Of a DNA stretch of 64,000 bases, positions 45,118 through 53,416 are shown in pieces. The translations under genes and the position numbers were made by a program. The stretch spans positions 248,001 through 312,000 of the forward strand of contig NZ_JAFICC010000003.1 of assembly GCF_017833415.1 (NCBI RefSeq), given 5' to 3'. The notes under the pieces are model-generated. The model was not told where the DNA came from. It ran no database searches and saw only the letters and a program-made list of their open reading frames with translations. The stretch comes from Flavobacterium sp. 1355 (GTDB taxonomy: Bacteria > Bacteroidota > Bacteroidia > Flavobacteriales > Flavobacteriaceae). The stretch's first letter is position 1; the number at the start of each line of letters is the position of its first letter.

Positions 45118-48003
45118 TTAAAAATTAAGGATAAATTCAGTAATGTTTGCATCAGAAGGAAGCTGGAGTTTTTTTCGGATACGGTATCGGGTATCTTCAA
45201 CACCTCTAACGGAAATTCCCAAAAGCGGGGCAATTTCTTTTGTATTGAAATTCATTCGCAAATAGGCACATAAACGCATATCGCGTGGAGTCAGTTCAGG
45301 AAATTTGGTTTTTAAACGCTGCATAAAATTATCATGAAGCTGATTGAAGATTTCTTCAAACTCATTCCAATGCTGATCACCTTGCAGTTCGTGATCTATA
45401 ATTCGGTTTATTTTGGTCAGCAAACTCAAATCATTATCCTTTTTAATCTGGATAATTAATTCTTTTATAGAAAGCAGAATTTCATTCAGATGAATTAGGT
45501 TGACCGTGTTCGATGCTACCTTAGCATTTTTAAGATTAATAGTTGCTTCCAGATTTTCTTTTTCAAGCAACAATTTCTGCTCGTTAAATTCTGCCCTCGT
45601 AAACAAAAGTTCCTTTTCCTGATTAATAATAAGCTGTGAACGTTTGCGTTCTGCCTGAATTTTTTGATACCTGATAATGGTATAAATCAAAACACCAAAA
45701 AGTACAAAATACAATATATAAGCCCAGCTTGTTCTGTACCAGGGCGGCAGAATCTCGAATTTAAAGACGGCTTCATCACTTACAACATCATAAATGTTTT
45801 TTGCCCTTACGTGAAAAATATATTCGTTTTCAGGAAGATTGGTATATTCTTTTTCGGTCTGCAGACTCAAATCTGACCATTTTGGCTCAAATCCTTCGAG
45901 CCAGTATTCGTATTTGGTTGCATCGCCTTCATCATAAAATAATGAGGCAAAGGAAAAATGCAAAGCATTATGCGAATACGGCAAAACCTGACACAGTTTT
46001 TCTGCCGATGCATCTGACGGGAGTACATCATATCTGCTGGAAAACAGCAAACTATCTTTTGGAAAAATCGATTTTACTTCAGAAATAACCGCCTTGTATC
46101 TGGTTGTATATTTTTTTCCTTTTGTACTATTATAATGAATTAACCCATCCTGAGTTCCAAAAAAAACATCTCCTGCAACAGTCGTCTGAATGTTCTCAAA
46201 ACCCGGAATATATAAGTACATCAGTTTTCTAAAAGGCAATTCTTCCTTATCAAAACCTTTTTTGCTGCGACTCAGTTTACCTGTATTTTCTCCCGATACA
46301 TACCAAATATTATTCTGGTTATCCGCTTTTAGTAAACGAATATGATTGTTCATTCCGAGAGATTTTTTGAAAACAGCATTTGGAGCCATTTTTTTTGAAT
46401 TCTTATCCTGTTCATAAACACCTTTTGTAGTCCCAAAAAGTATCTGATTGTTTATTTTAAAAGTATTTAAAAACAAACTCGACGGAAAACCATCTTTCTG
46501 ATTGTAAAACTGAACATCCGAAACGGCATCAAATGTTTTGTTTAATTTTATCTTAAAGATTCCTTTATAACCGTGCGCAATCCAAATCTCATCATTATGA
46601 GGTACAATAATTCTGCTGCTTTCCTCAAAACCCTTTATTTTATTTTGATATATCCACGAATTATTTATTTTTTTTAGCATATACATTCCGGTGTAACCGC
46701 CAACAAGCAATAAATCAGGGTGATTTGGAATAATAACGCCCTGCCATGCACCATCAATTTTGGCAATTAATTTGGATGAAGTACCATTTATTTCGAATAC
46801 TCCGTTTTTTTCAAAAGCCAAAAGCGAAGTGCCAAAAACACCAATATTCCAGACATTTTCAGACATTCCGCTAATATGCTGAAAATGCACATTTTCTCTT
46901 TTTCCGTTTTTATACGCCTCCCAATCCAGCCAAAATAAACCATTGTCGGTTGCGATATAAAGTTTGTTTTGATAAATCTGGCTGCAATATATTTTGGTTT
47001 CAGAATTTGATGCGTCCAGAATTTTAGACAAAGGCGAAGAAATCTGAATCAGAGAAATCCCTTCTTTGAGTGTTACCCACAAATTTCCTTCTTTATCTGT
47101 TTTGAGATTTGTTACATACTCATTTTGCAGCCCCATTTGTTTGTTGATATGCTGAATCAAGCGTCCGTCACCATCCAGAACTACCAACCCGGTTTGACGT
47201 GTCCCAATTCCGAAATATCCGTCAGGAAATAAAATCCCTGTCGAAATCTGATTTTGCTTTAATAAATAATCTGCTTCGGTAACAAATGGCTTTAGCAGAT
47301 TGTTACTATAAACAAAAAGTCCGTTTTTTTGCGTAAGAAGTACTAGTCCTTTTGGAGTAGCAAAAATCTTTCGGATCTTTAATCCGATAAACTTTTCGCT
47401 ATTCGGAATTGTCGATAAAACACCTTCTTGCAGTTTCAGTAAACCTTTGGCATTATCAGAAACATAAATATCATTATTGACTTCAAAAAACTCATCAAAT
47501 TTTGCTGCAGATTTTAATACTTTGATTTTATTATTCTTATAAATAAAAATTCCTTCATTAGAAAAAAAGATAACTTCGTTTTTACGAATAACCGTATGCA
47601 GTACATCACCAAAATTCTTTGCCCAGGCTGGCAGTAATTTTACCAGCGATGTATACTTATATTGTCCGTTTGGCAGCTGCACCACATAACCAAAATCGCC
47701 CTGGGCGCCCACATACATTTTGTCTTTTTTGTCGATTGCAAGAGAACGAACCATACTTTTATTTTCCGGTTGTGTTACGATATGCCATCGCACGCCGTCA
47801 AACTGCATGATTCCAAAATGATTGGCAAAAAACATCATGCCTTTAGAATCCTGCAAAACATCCCAGTTTTCTGAAGCAGCTTTGTAATTTTTAGGACTAT
47901 AATTTGTGATAAAGGGAACGCCTATTTTTTTAATTTGAGCATTAAAAAGCTGAGGCAAAGAGAATATCGATAAAACTAAAATTCTGATTATATATTTCGT
48001 CAT
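45118..48003 (-). CDS. Membrane-spanning propeller/Y_Y_Y regulator with LuxR-type DNA-binding domain
   Basis: A 961-residue one-component regulator. Order: signal peptide (ending LFNAQ), periplasmic two-component-type propeller (about 30-660, e.g. GNLWVTLKEGISLIQ), Y_Y_Y domain (about 670-740), one membrane helix (about 748-771, WAYILYFVLFGVLIYTIIRY), a charged coiled-coil-like linker (about 775-850) and a C-terminal LuxR-type HTH (about 895-961, LTPRDMRLCAYLRMNFNTKEIAPLLGIS is its core region). No kinase or receiver is present, so ligand binding outside must be passed straight to the DNA-binding end. It stands directly upstream of the T9SS hydrolase set on the same strand. Confidence 0.88.
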   Translation of the reverse strand: MTKYIIRILVLSIFSLPQLFNAQIKKIGVPFITNYSPKNYKAASENWDVLQDSKGMMFFANHFGIMQFDGVRWHIVTQPENKSMVRSLAIDKKDKMYVGAQGDFGYVVQLPNGQYKYTSLVKLLPAWAKNFGDVLHTVIRKNEVIFFSNEGIFIYKNNKIKVLKSAAKFDEFFEVNNDIYVSDNAKGLLKLQEGVLSTIPNSEKFIGLKIRKIFATPKGLVLLTQKNGLFVYSNNLLKPFVTEADYLLKQNQISTGILFPDGYFGIGTRQTGLVVLDGDGRLIQHINKQMGLQNEYVTNLKTDKEGNLWVTLKEGISLIQISSPLSKILDASNSETKIYCSQIYQNKLYIATDNGLFWLDWEAYKNGKRENVHFQHISGMSENVWNIGVFGTSLLAFEKNGVFEINGTSSKLIAKIDGAWQGVIIPNHPDLLLVGGYTGMYMLKKINNSWIYQNKIKGFEESSRIIVPHNDEIWIAHGYKGIFKIKLNKTFDAVSDVQFYNQKDGFPSSLFLNTFKINNQILFGTTKGVYEQDKNSKKMAPNAVFKKSLGMNNHIRLLKADNQNNIWYVSGENTGKLSRSKKGFDKEELPFRKLMYLYIPGFENIQTTVAGDVFFGTQDGLIHYNSTKGKKYTTRYKAVISEVKSIFPKDSLLFSSRYDVLPSDASAEKLCQVLPYSHNALHFSFASLFYDEGDATKYEYWLEGFEPKWSDLSLQTEKEYTNLPENEYIFHVRAKNIYDVVSDEAVFKFEILPPWYRTSWAYILYFVLFGVLIYTIIRYQKIQAERKRSQLIINQEKELLFTRAEFNEQKLLLEKENLEATINLKNAKVASNTVNLIHLNEILLSIKELIIQIKKDNDLSLLTKINRIIDHELQGDQHWNEFEEIFNQLHDNFMQRLKTKFPELTPRDMRLCAYLRMNFNTKEIAPLLGISVRGVEDTRYRIRKKLQLPSDANITEFILNF

Positions 48004-48350
48004 GTCATTTAGGTCTGTAGGTTACTTCGTTGTAATTTTGAAAATCACAATCTTAAAAACGCCTCTTTGGGAAAAGCTATTTTTAGGTAAAAAGACCTTT
48101 CTTACGCCCGTGTCATTAATAATTTAACATTAATACACAAGTAAAAAAAAGAATGTCCTATCTCAAATATATAAAATTTTATTTTATTGTAACAAATTAC
48201 ATTAAAATTTGATAATTAGACAATTGAGATATTTTTTTAAACAAGCTTTGTCAAAGTTTTGAACTTTGACAAAGCAAACTAAAACGTTTTATTGGTATTG
48301 TCATTTTAGGGAAAAACTGAACAAAGAAAAACCGAAACAAAAAATCTAAA
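48004..48350. other. Intergenic region upstream of the LuxR-type regulator
   Basis: A 347-bp gap between the regulator and the HAD gene, both on the minus strand. It is AT-rich, holds the palindrome at 48245-48275, and shows no supported ORF or consensus promoter. Confidence 0.6.
48245..48275. repeat. Perfect 14-bp palindrome (CTTTGTCAAAGTT type)
   Basis: GCTTTGTCAAAGTT (48245-48258), loop TTG, AACTTTGACAAAGC (48262-48275). It is palindromic within each arm as well (CTTTG-TCAAAG). It looks like an intergenic repeat element and may also act as terminator for the HAD gene. Confidence 0.7.
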
Positions 48351-48986
48351 CTATTTTAAAAGAATTTCCAACTCTTCATACGAATGAAAGAGAATTGCGC
48401 CCTCATTTTCTAAATCTTCATTATTAAATCCATTAGCAAAACCATACACTCTAAAACCGCCACTTTTTGCAGACATAACTCCAGCTTTGCTATCTTCAAT
48501 TACGACGCAGTCTTTTGCATCAAAGCCCATTTGTTTTGCAGCATGCAGAAAAATTCCGGGTTCTGGTTTCCAGCTGTTAATTTGGTAAGAACTAAACATC
48601 CTGTTTTCGAATTTATCCAATAGTCCCGCAACCTCAAGGTTCAGCCTGATTTTGTCTACCGGACCACTAGATGCAACACAATAAGGGATTTCTAATTTAT
48701 TTATAAATTCAACAACGCCTTCCATTGGTTTGACCTGCGTTTTAAAAGCTTCAAAACTTTTTGCACGATATTCATTTTCAAAGCTTTCCGGAAGTTTTTT
48801 GGCAATCGAGGTTTCTATATGCTCAAAACATTCTTTTAGATTACGTCCGTTAAAATTGCGATAAGCGTCTTCGATTTTCATTTCAAAACCATGTTCTGCT
48901 GCCATAGAAAGCAAAATTCCGTTACCAATCTTTTCGGTATCAACAAGAACGCCATCACAATCAAAAATTATGCATTTTGTATTCAT
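48351..48986 (-). CDS. HAD family phosphatase (beta-phosphoglucomutase-like)
   Basis: A 211-residue cytoplasmic hydrolase. Motif I is IIFDCDGVLVDTE (catalytic Asp9, Asp11), motif II VASSGP, motif III is around KPEPGIFLHAAKQMG, and motif IV VIEDSKAGVMSAKSGG. A helical cap domain lies at about residues 18-85. This matches the sugar-phosphate phosphatase or beta-phosphoglucomutase subgroup. The context gives no specific substrate. It is separated by 80 bp from the Nudix gene on the same strand. Confidence 0.9.
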   Translation of the reverse strand: MNTKCIIFDCDGVLVDTEKIGNGILLSMAAEHGFEMKIEDAYRNFNGRNLKECFEHIETSIAKKLPESFENEYRAKSFEAFKTQVKPMEGVVEFINKLEIPYCVASSGPVDKIRLNLEVAGLLDKFENRMFSSYQINSWKPEPGIFLHAAKQMGFDAKDCVVIEDSKAGVMSAKSGGFRVYGFANGFNNEDLENEGAILFHSYEELEILLK

Positions 48987-49066
48987 ATATTAATATTTAC
49001 AATTTTATCTGCCAGATTTGGCAAGAATGTAAATTACAAAATAATTTTTTAAAAAGTAAACTGAAC

Positions 49067-49531
49067 TTAAAGTGAAGTCGAAATTCTGGAAACAATCTGA
49101 ACAATAAAATCAGCTTGTGCAGGGTTTATTTTTTTTAAGGCTTCTCCAGTCTGAAACCATTCGGCTTTATCTATTTCAGGAAATTTTTTAAGGATTCCCG
49201 ACTTTGGCGGCCATTCTATTTCAAAATCGTTACTTTTTATTAAAGCAACATCAATATCAAATTCTATCGCCCAGGCAAAAACAGTTTTGCCGGATTTGAG
49301 TTTTACAGGTTTAAGTGCTGTAAATTCACCTTCTAAATTAAAACCGGTTTCTTCCAGAAATTCTCTCTTTGCGGCTGTTAGAGCGTCTTCATCATCTGTA
49401 AATTCTCCTTTTGGAATTGACCAGCTCTCCAAATCCTTATTTTTCCAAAACGGTCCTCCGGGATGCACCAATAAAAAATAAATTGTTGCATCTATAAATT
49501 TGTAGAGTAATATGCCGGCGCTTTTTTTCAT
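49067..49531 (-). CDS. Nudix hydrolase
   Basis: A 154-residue enzyme hydrolysing a nucleoside-diphosphate-linked compound or dinucleoside polyphosphate. The Nudix box is complete: GEFTDDEDALTAAKREFLEE continued by TGF (about 42-64), matching GX5EX7REUXEEXGU. The start GILLYKF ... VHPGGPFWKNKD is typical of the family with a C-terminal substrate-binding part. It may be co-transcribed with the HAD gene. Confidence 0.92.
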   Translation of the reverse strand: MKKSAGILLYKFIDATIYFLLVHPGGPFWKNKDLESWSIPKGEFTDDEDALTAAKREFLEETGFNLEGEFTALKPVKLKSGKTVFAWAIEFDIDVALIKSNDFEIEWPPKSGILKKFPEIDKAEWFQTGEALKKINPAQADFIVQIVSRISTSL

Positions 49532-49768
49532 AAGAGAATATTTGTTTTTATAAAGATAATTAATCGTGATTAAATTTGATGTTTTTGAAATTAAGAAAAA
49601 GCTTTTTTGATCCTTATAAACATCTGATTATTAATTTTAAAAAATAATCTATTCCTTTTCTTAAAATACCTTTTGTACATATTTACTCCTATTACGTATT
49701 CTTAATTAGTTTTTGATTTGTACATTTATAAAGTACTATCAAGGCTTCATTAATTAAAATCTAATATT

Positions 49769-50938
49769 TTGAAAAAGCATATTTTATTAATCGCAATTCT
49801 GGCTGGAAATTTCGCCATCCATTCTCAGAACAAAATCGTTACAATTACCAATTCTCTTTCTGTAGATCGGGAGTTTGAAACAATTGAACTTACAAAAAAA
49901 ATACTTGGTCTGCCGTCTTCTGCAAAACTGGAAAATTATGCTGTTAAGGAAACCAATTCAGGTTTAGCATTAGAAAGCCAAACTGTTGATAATGATGGAG
50001 ACGGTGTTATGGATGTTTTATTATTTCAGCCCAAAATAAGTGCTTCTTCCCAAAAAGAATTTGAAATTAGTATGTCTGATTCATCACCAGAATCAAAAAA
50101 TCTAAATTGTTATTCCAGATTTGTTCCAGAACGCACCGACGATTATGCATGGGAAAACAATAAAGTAGCGTTTAGAACTTATGGTCCCGTGGCCCAAAAA
50201 ATGGTGGAAGATAATATTCCGGGCGGAACCCTGACAAGCGGAATTGATGCCTGGCTAAAGAGAGTTGATTATCCGATCATTAATAAATGGTACGAAAAAG
50301 CAACTAACGGAACGGGAACTTATCATAAGGATACCGGCGAAGGACTGGATAATTTTCACGTAGGTGACAGCCGCGGAATTGGCGGAATTGCAGTAAATGT
50401 GAACGGAAAATACTATTTCTCAAAAAACTTTGTAAGCTGGAAAACCATTACTACGGGACCAATCAGAACAAGTTTTATTCTGACGTATGCCGATTGGGAT
50501 GCTAAGGGCAATAAAATAACTGAATCTAAATTGATCAGCCTCGATTATGGAAGTTACCTTTCGCGTTTTGAAATCTCTATTAAAGGTACAAAAAACATTG
50601 CAGCCGGAATCACGCTGCATAATAAGAAAGGCACGATTGGAACAAATCTCAAAGAAGGCTGGTTAAGTCATTGGGAACCCATAGATGATTCTGAAATTGG
50701 AACCGGTTTGGTTGCTCCAAAAGGAACTTTAATAAGTTTTGACAACCATGTTACAGATGAAAAAGATTTAAGCAATCTTTATGGAAATTTAAAAGTAAAA
50801 AATAATAAAGCAGTTTATTATGTTGGTTTTGGATGGAAAAAAGGAAGTCCCTATCAGAACAAAAAAGACTGGGAAGCCTACTTGAGTTCTTTTGCTAAAA
50901 AAATAAATAATCCGCTTACAGTAAAACTGAAGAAGTAA
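49769..50938 (+). CDS. DUF4861-like secreted protein, TTG start
   Basis: A 389-residue secreted protein resembling the DUF4861 family, which co-occurs with pectin- and uronate-degradation genes in Bacteroidota. The start is TTG (49769-49771). No in-frame ATG lies upstream before a stop, and the TTG gives a proper signal peptide (MKKHILLIAILAGNFAIHSQ). The mature part is beta-rich with VDNDGDGVMDVLLFQ near residue 70-85, a GEGLDNFHVGDSRGIGG segment, and ends in NPLTVKLKK. It may be an enzyme acting on uronic-acid oligosaccharides, but this is not established. It precedes the LacI-type regulator and uronate operon, separated by a palindromic repeat. Confidence 0.72.
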   Translation: MKKHILLIAILAGNFAIHSQNKIVTITNSLSVDREFETIELTKKILGLPSSAKLENYAVKETNSGLALESQTVDNDGDGVMDVLLFQPKISASSQKEFEISMSDSSPESKNLNCYSRFVPERTDDYAWENNKVAFRTYGPVAQKMVEDNIPGGTLTSGIDAWLKRVDYPIINKWYEKATNGTGTYHKDTGEGLDNFHVGDSRGIGGIAVNVNGKYYFSKNFVSWKTITTGPIRTSFILTYADWDAKGNKITESKLISLDYGSYLSRFEISIKGTKNIAAGITLHNKKGTIGTNLKEGWLSHWEPIDDSEIGTGLVAPKGTLISFDNHVTDEKDLSNLYGNLKVKNNKAVYYVGFGWKKGSPYQNKKDWEAYLSSFAKKINNPLTVKLKK

Positions 50939-50947
50939 CCACAATAT

Positions 50948-51032
50948 TGTCATTGCGGGGAACGAAGCAATTTCTTTTGCTGAATCAAACTTTTTGTGTC
51001 TCATTAAGTTGTTTCGTTTCTCACAAATGACA
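50948..51032. repeat. Intergenic repeat (TGTCATTGCGGGGAACGAAG type)
   Basis: Left arm from TGTCATTGCG at 50948 to 50974 pairs imperfectly with the right arm 51006-51032 ending CACAAATGACA. It is located between the convergent DUF4861-like and LacI genes and may also serve as a weak bidirectional terminator. Confidence 0.7.
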
Positions 51033-51049
51033 TAAATGAGAATCAAAAA

Positions 51050-52135
51050 TCACTTTCCCGAAGGAAAATAATTTTCTTTTAAAATGATTTCCAAAGGAAT
51101 ATAATGCGTGCTTTCTATTGCTTCCTGCAAAACCAGTTTTTTATACAAATGACTGATTCCCATATACCCTTGCTCTTCGGGTCTTTGATTGATTAAGAAA
51201 TCGATGATTCCTTTGTTCAGATATTCTATATTTTCTTTTAATAAATCGTAGCCGATAATCCGAACACCTTTTATATTGTTTTTTTCTAAAAACCGGGCAA
51301 CAATATACGCTCTGGAATTTGGCACAAAAACACTATTGATTCCCGAAAATGTATCCATACTCAATTGATCAATTCCCGAATCTTTTATGGTTACTTCAGA
51401 AAACTTAAAATTGGTGAGTTCATCGTGATCTTTAAAAAAAGAATAAAATCCGTCGATTCGCTGCAGGTAAACAGAAGTACTTTCTATTTCTCTTGCTATT
51501 TTAAAAATCAAAACCTGTCTTTCGTTTTTGACTGCAAAACTAATTAGCCTTCCGGCAAGATAACCGCTCTGAAAAGCATCCTGTCCCACATAAGCATGTT
51601 TCTGATTGATTTTTAAATTAGAATCTATCATAACCACCGGAATGTTCTTTTTTTCATATTCGTTTAAAAACCGAACCGATTCTTCATAAAATATAGGAGC
51701 AAATAGTAAACCGTCACATTCAAAATCTAAAACTTTTGCTACCGATTCTTTAAAGGAAGCTGTATTAAAATCATAGAAAAAATAGTCCAGTGCCACTCCA
51801 AATTTTACAAACTCCAAAGCCGCCCTTTCAATTCCGGCAATTTGACTTTTCCAATATTCAAGATTTTCATACTTAGGCAAAAAGACAGCAAAACGAAATT
51901 TTTTGTTTAAGGCCAGATTACTTGCCAGAATGTTTCGCTTATAACCGTATTTTTCGATAATAGCATTTACCTTATCTACATTTTCCTGCGCAACCTGCCC
52001 GCGATTATGAATAATCCTGTCGACTGTTCCTGTTGAAACATTGGCTAATTCTGCTATTTTTTTTATCGTTATGATATACTTTGTCTTTAAGTTAAAATGA
52101 TTCTGTAAACGCGTAAAATTAATTTTTTTTATCAA
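51050..52135 (-). CDS. LacI family transcriptional regulator, TTG start
   Basis: A DNA-binding repressor of up to 361 residues. The HTH is ITIKKIAELANVSTGTVDRI (about 23-42), followed by the hinge-helix region and a periplasmic-binding-like effector domain (about 85-350, e.g. LLFAPIFYEESVRFLN, PVVMIDSNL, IIGYDLLKENI). The only start in frame is TTG at 52135, giving a ~22-residue extension before the usual LacI start, so the true N-terminus is uncertain. It is divergent from the uronate operon, whose promoter carries a CG-centred palindrome. The inferred effector is a uronate or KDG-like intermediate. Confidence 0.88.
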   Translation of the reverse strand: MIKKINFTRLQNHFNLKTKYIITIKKIAELANVSTGTVDRIIHNRGQVAQENVDKVNAIIEKYGYKRNILASNLALNKKFRFAVFLPKYENLEYWKSQIAGIERAALEFVKFGVALDYFFYDFNTASFKESVAKVLDFECDGLLFAPIFYEESVRFLNEYEKKNIPVVMIDSNLKINQKHAYVGQDAFQSGYLAGRLISFAVKNERQVLIFKIAREIESTSVYLQRIDGFYSFFKDHDELTNFKFSEVTIKDSGIDQLSMDTFSGINSVFVPNSRAYIVARFLEKNNIKGVRIIGYDLLKENIEYLNKGIIDFLINQRPEEQGYMGISHLYKKLVLQEAIESTHYIPLEIILKENYFPSGK

Positions 52136-52141
52136 AGATAA

Positions 52142-52172
52142 ATTGTTTTAGTTAACTTTTTCTATACATTTG
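52142..52172 (+). promoter_or_regulatory. Promoter of the uronate operon
   Basis: ATTG (52142-52145), 19-bp spacer, TACATTTG (52165-52172), an excellent match to the TTTG / TAnnTTTG Bacteroidota promoter. Transcription would start near 52178. The leader before the ATG at 52265 is about 85 nt and contains the operator. Confidence 0.6.
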
Positions 52173-52180
52173 TAAATATC

Positions 52181-52194
52181 CGTGTGCGTACACG
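52181..52194. promoter_or_regulatory. CG-centred palindromic operator (probable LacI-family site)
   Basis: CGTGTGCGTACACG is a 14-bp near-perfect palindrome (12 of 14 positions symmetric) with a central CG, the hallmark of LacI-family operators. It lies just after the predicted transcription start of the uronate operon and 46 bp from the start of the divergent LacI-type gene. Confidence 0.6.
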
Positions 52195-52264
52195 AAAAAA
52201 ATATTTTCTTTATTTTAAAAGAGATATTTTAATCTCAAATACAACATATTCAACACACTATAAA

Positions 52265-52714
52265 ATGATAATCGATTCATTACAAAACGCCGCAAAATAT
52301 TATGCTTTGCATCCGAATTTTAAAAACGCTTTTGATTATGTCAGTCAAAATGACATTTCAAAATTAGAAGAAGGAGTTTTTGAAATAACAGAAGGTTTAA
52401 AAATAATTGTAATTGCCGGCGAAGGAACAACAAGAGAAGAAAGCATAAAAGGTTTTGAATGCCATGACAAAAACATTGACATTCAGATTTCTATACAAGG
52501 ACCCGAAACTTTTGCATGGAAACCAAGGGAGAAATGCGTAAGTCCAAACGGAGATTATAATGACGAGCGAGATGTACGTTTCTTTTATGATGCACCGGAT
52601 ATGTTTTTTCAATTGCAGGAAAATCAGTTTGCTATTTTATTTCCAGACGATGTGCATGCTGCGATGATTGGCGAAGGATTATTAAAAAAAGTCGTTTTTA
52701 AAGTAAAAATTTAA
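52265..52714 (+). CDS. YhcH/YjgK/YiaL (DUF386) family protein
   Basis: A 149-residue cytoplasmic protein of a cupin-like beta-barrel family found in uronate and sialic-acid operons. I use the ATG at 52265 (MIIDSLQNAAKYYALHPNF); the longer frame from a GTG at 52184 would run through the operator. Family marks are ECHDKNIDIQISIQGPE, the charged CVSPNGDYNDERDVRFF, and FAILFPDDVHAAMIGEG with the metal-site His. A sugar anomerase or isomerase role is proposed for some members. It is first in the operon, 3 bp before the aldolase. Confidence 0.9.
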   Translation: MIIDSLQNAAKYYALHPNFKNAFDYVSQNDISKLEEGVFEITEGLKIIVIAGEGTTREESIKGFECHDKNIDIQISIQGPETFAWKPREKCVSPNGDYNDERDVRFFYDAPDMFFQLQENQFAILFPDDVHAAMIGEGLLKKVVFKVKI

Positions 52715-52717
52715 GCT

Positions 52718-53383
52718 ATGAATACTATTCAAAATTCAATAGATGTTATTGTAAAACAAGGCGTTCTGCCATTGTATTTCAATACGGATGAAAATAAAAG
52801 TGTCGAAATTCTAAAAGTATTGTATAAAGCCGGAATCAAGGCGGTCGAATATACTAACCGCGGTCCTGAAGCGGTATCGAATTTTAGAAAAATGGTCGAA
52901 GTTCGGGATGCCGAATTACCGGGAATGCTTTTGGGAATTGGTACAATCAAAAATATTGAGCAGGCAGAAGAATTCTACAAAATTGGAGCCGACTTTTTTA
53001 TAAGTCCGGGTTTTGTTGCCGAAGTTTCGGATTTCCTCCGAAGCAAAGAAGTATTGTATGCTCCGGGCTGTATGACGCCTACAGAAATTATTACGGCTGA
53101 AAATGCCGGAGTTAAATTCATTAAACTTTTTCCGGGAAATATTTTAGGCCCGGATTTCCTTAGTGGCATAAAAGATATTTTTCCGAACTTAATTTTTATG
53201 CCTACAGGCGGTGTTGATACGACATTACAAAGTATCGAGAGTTGGTTCTCTGCAGGAGTTTCGGCAGTGGGTATGGGAAGCAAACTCATCAGTAAAAAAC
53301 TAATGGATTATGATGCTTATGATACAATAGAAAAAGAAACTTTAAAAGTTTTGGATTTGATAGAGACAGTAAGAAAAAAGTAA
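52718..53383 (+). CDS. KDPG / 4-hydroxy-2-oxoglutarate aldolase
   Basis: A 221-residue class I aldolase that splits 2-keto-3-deoxy-6-phosphogluconate into pyruvate and glyceraldehyde 3-phosphate, the last step of uronate breakdown. Motifs: VEYTNRGPEA with the catalytic Glu, LLGIGTIKN, ADFFISPGF, YAPGCMTPTEI, and the Schiff-base Lys in VKFIKLFPGNILGP; phosphate binding by MPTGGVD and GMGSKLIS. Length and order are normal for the family. KDG kinase, which supplies its substrate, is not in the window. Confidence 0.94.
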   Translation: MNTIQNSIDVIVKQGVLPLYFNTDENKSVEILKVLYKAGIKAVEYTNRGPEAVSNFRKMVEVRDAELPGMLLGIGTIKNIEQAEEFYKIGADFFISPGFVAEVSDFLRSKEVLYAPGCMTPTEIITAENAGVKFIKLFPGNILGPDFLSGIKDIFPNLIFMPTGGVDTTLQSIESWFSAGVSAVGMGSKLISKKLMDYDAYDTIEKETLKVLDLIETVRKK

Positions 53384-53416
53384 AATAGTAAGTACCCAAT
53401 AAATCATATAATTTAA

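Noticed and set aside
52184..52264. GTG start for the YhcH-type gene
   Set aside because: It would place coding sequence over the operator and close to the predicted transcription start. The ATG at 52265 fits the family N-terminus.
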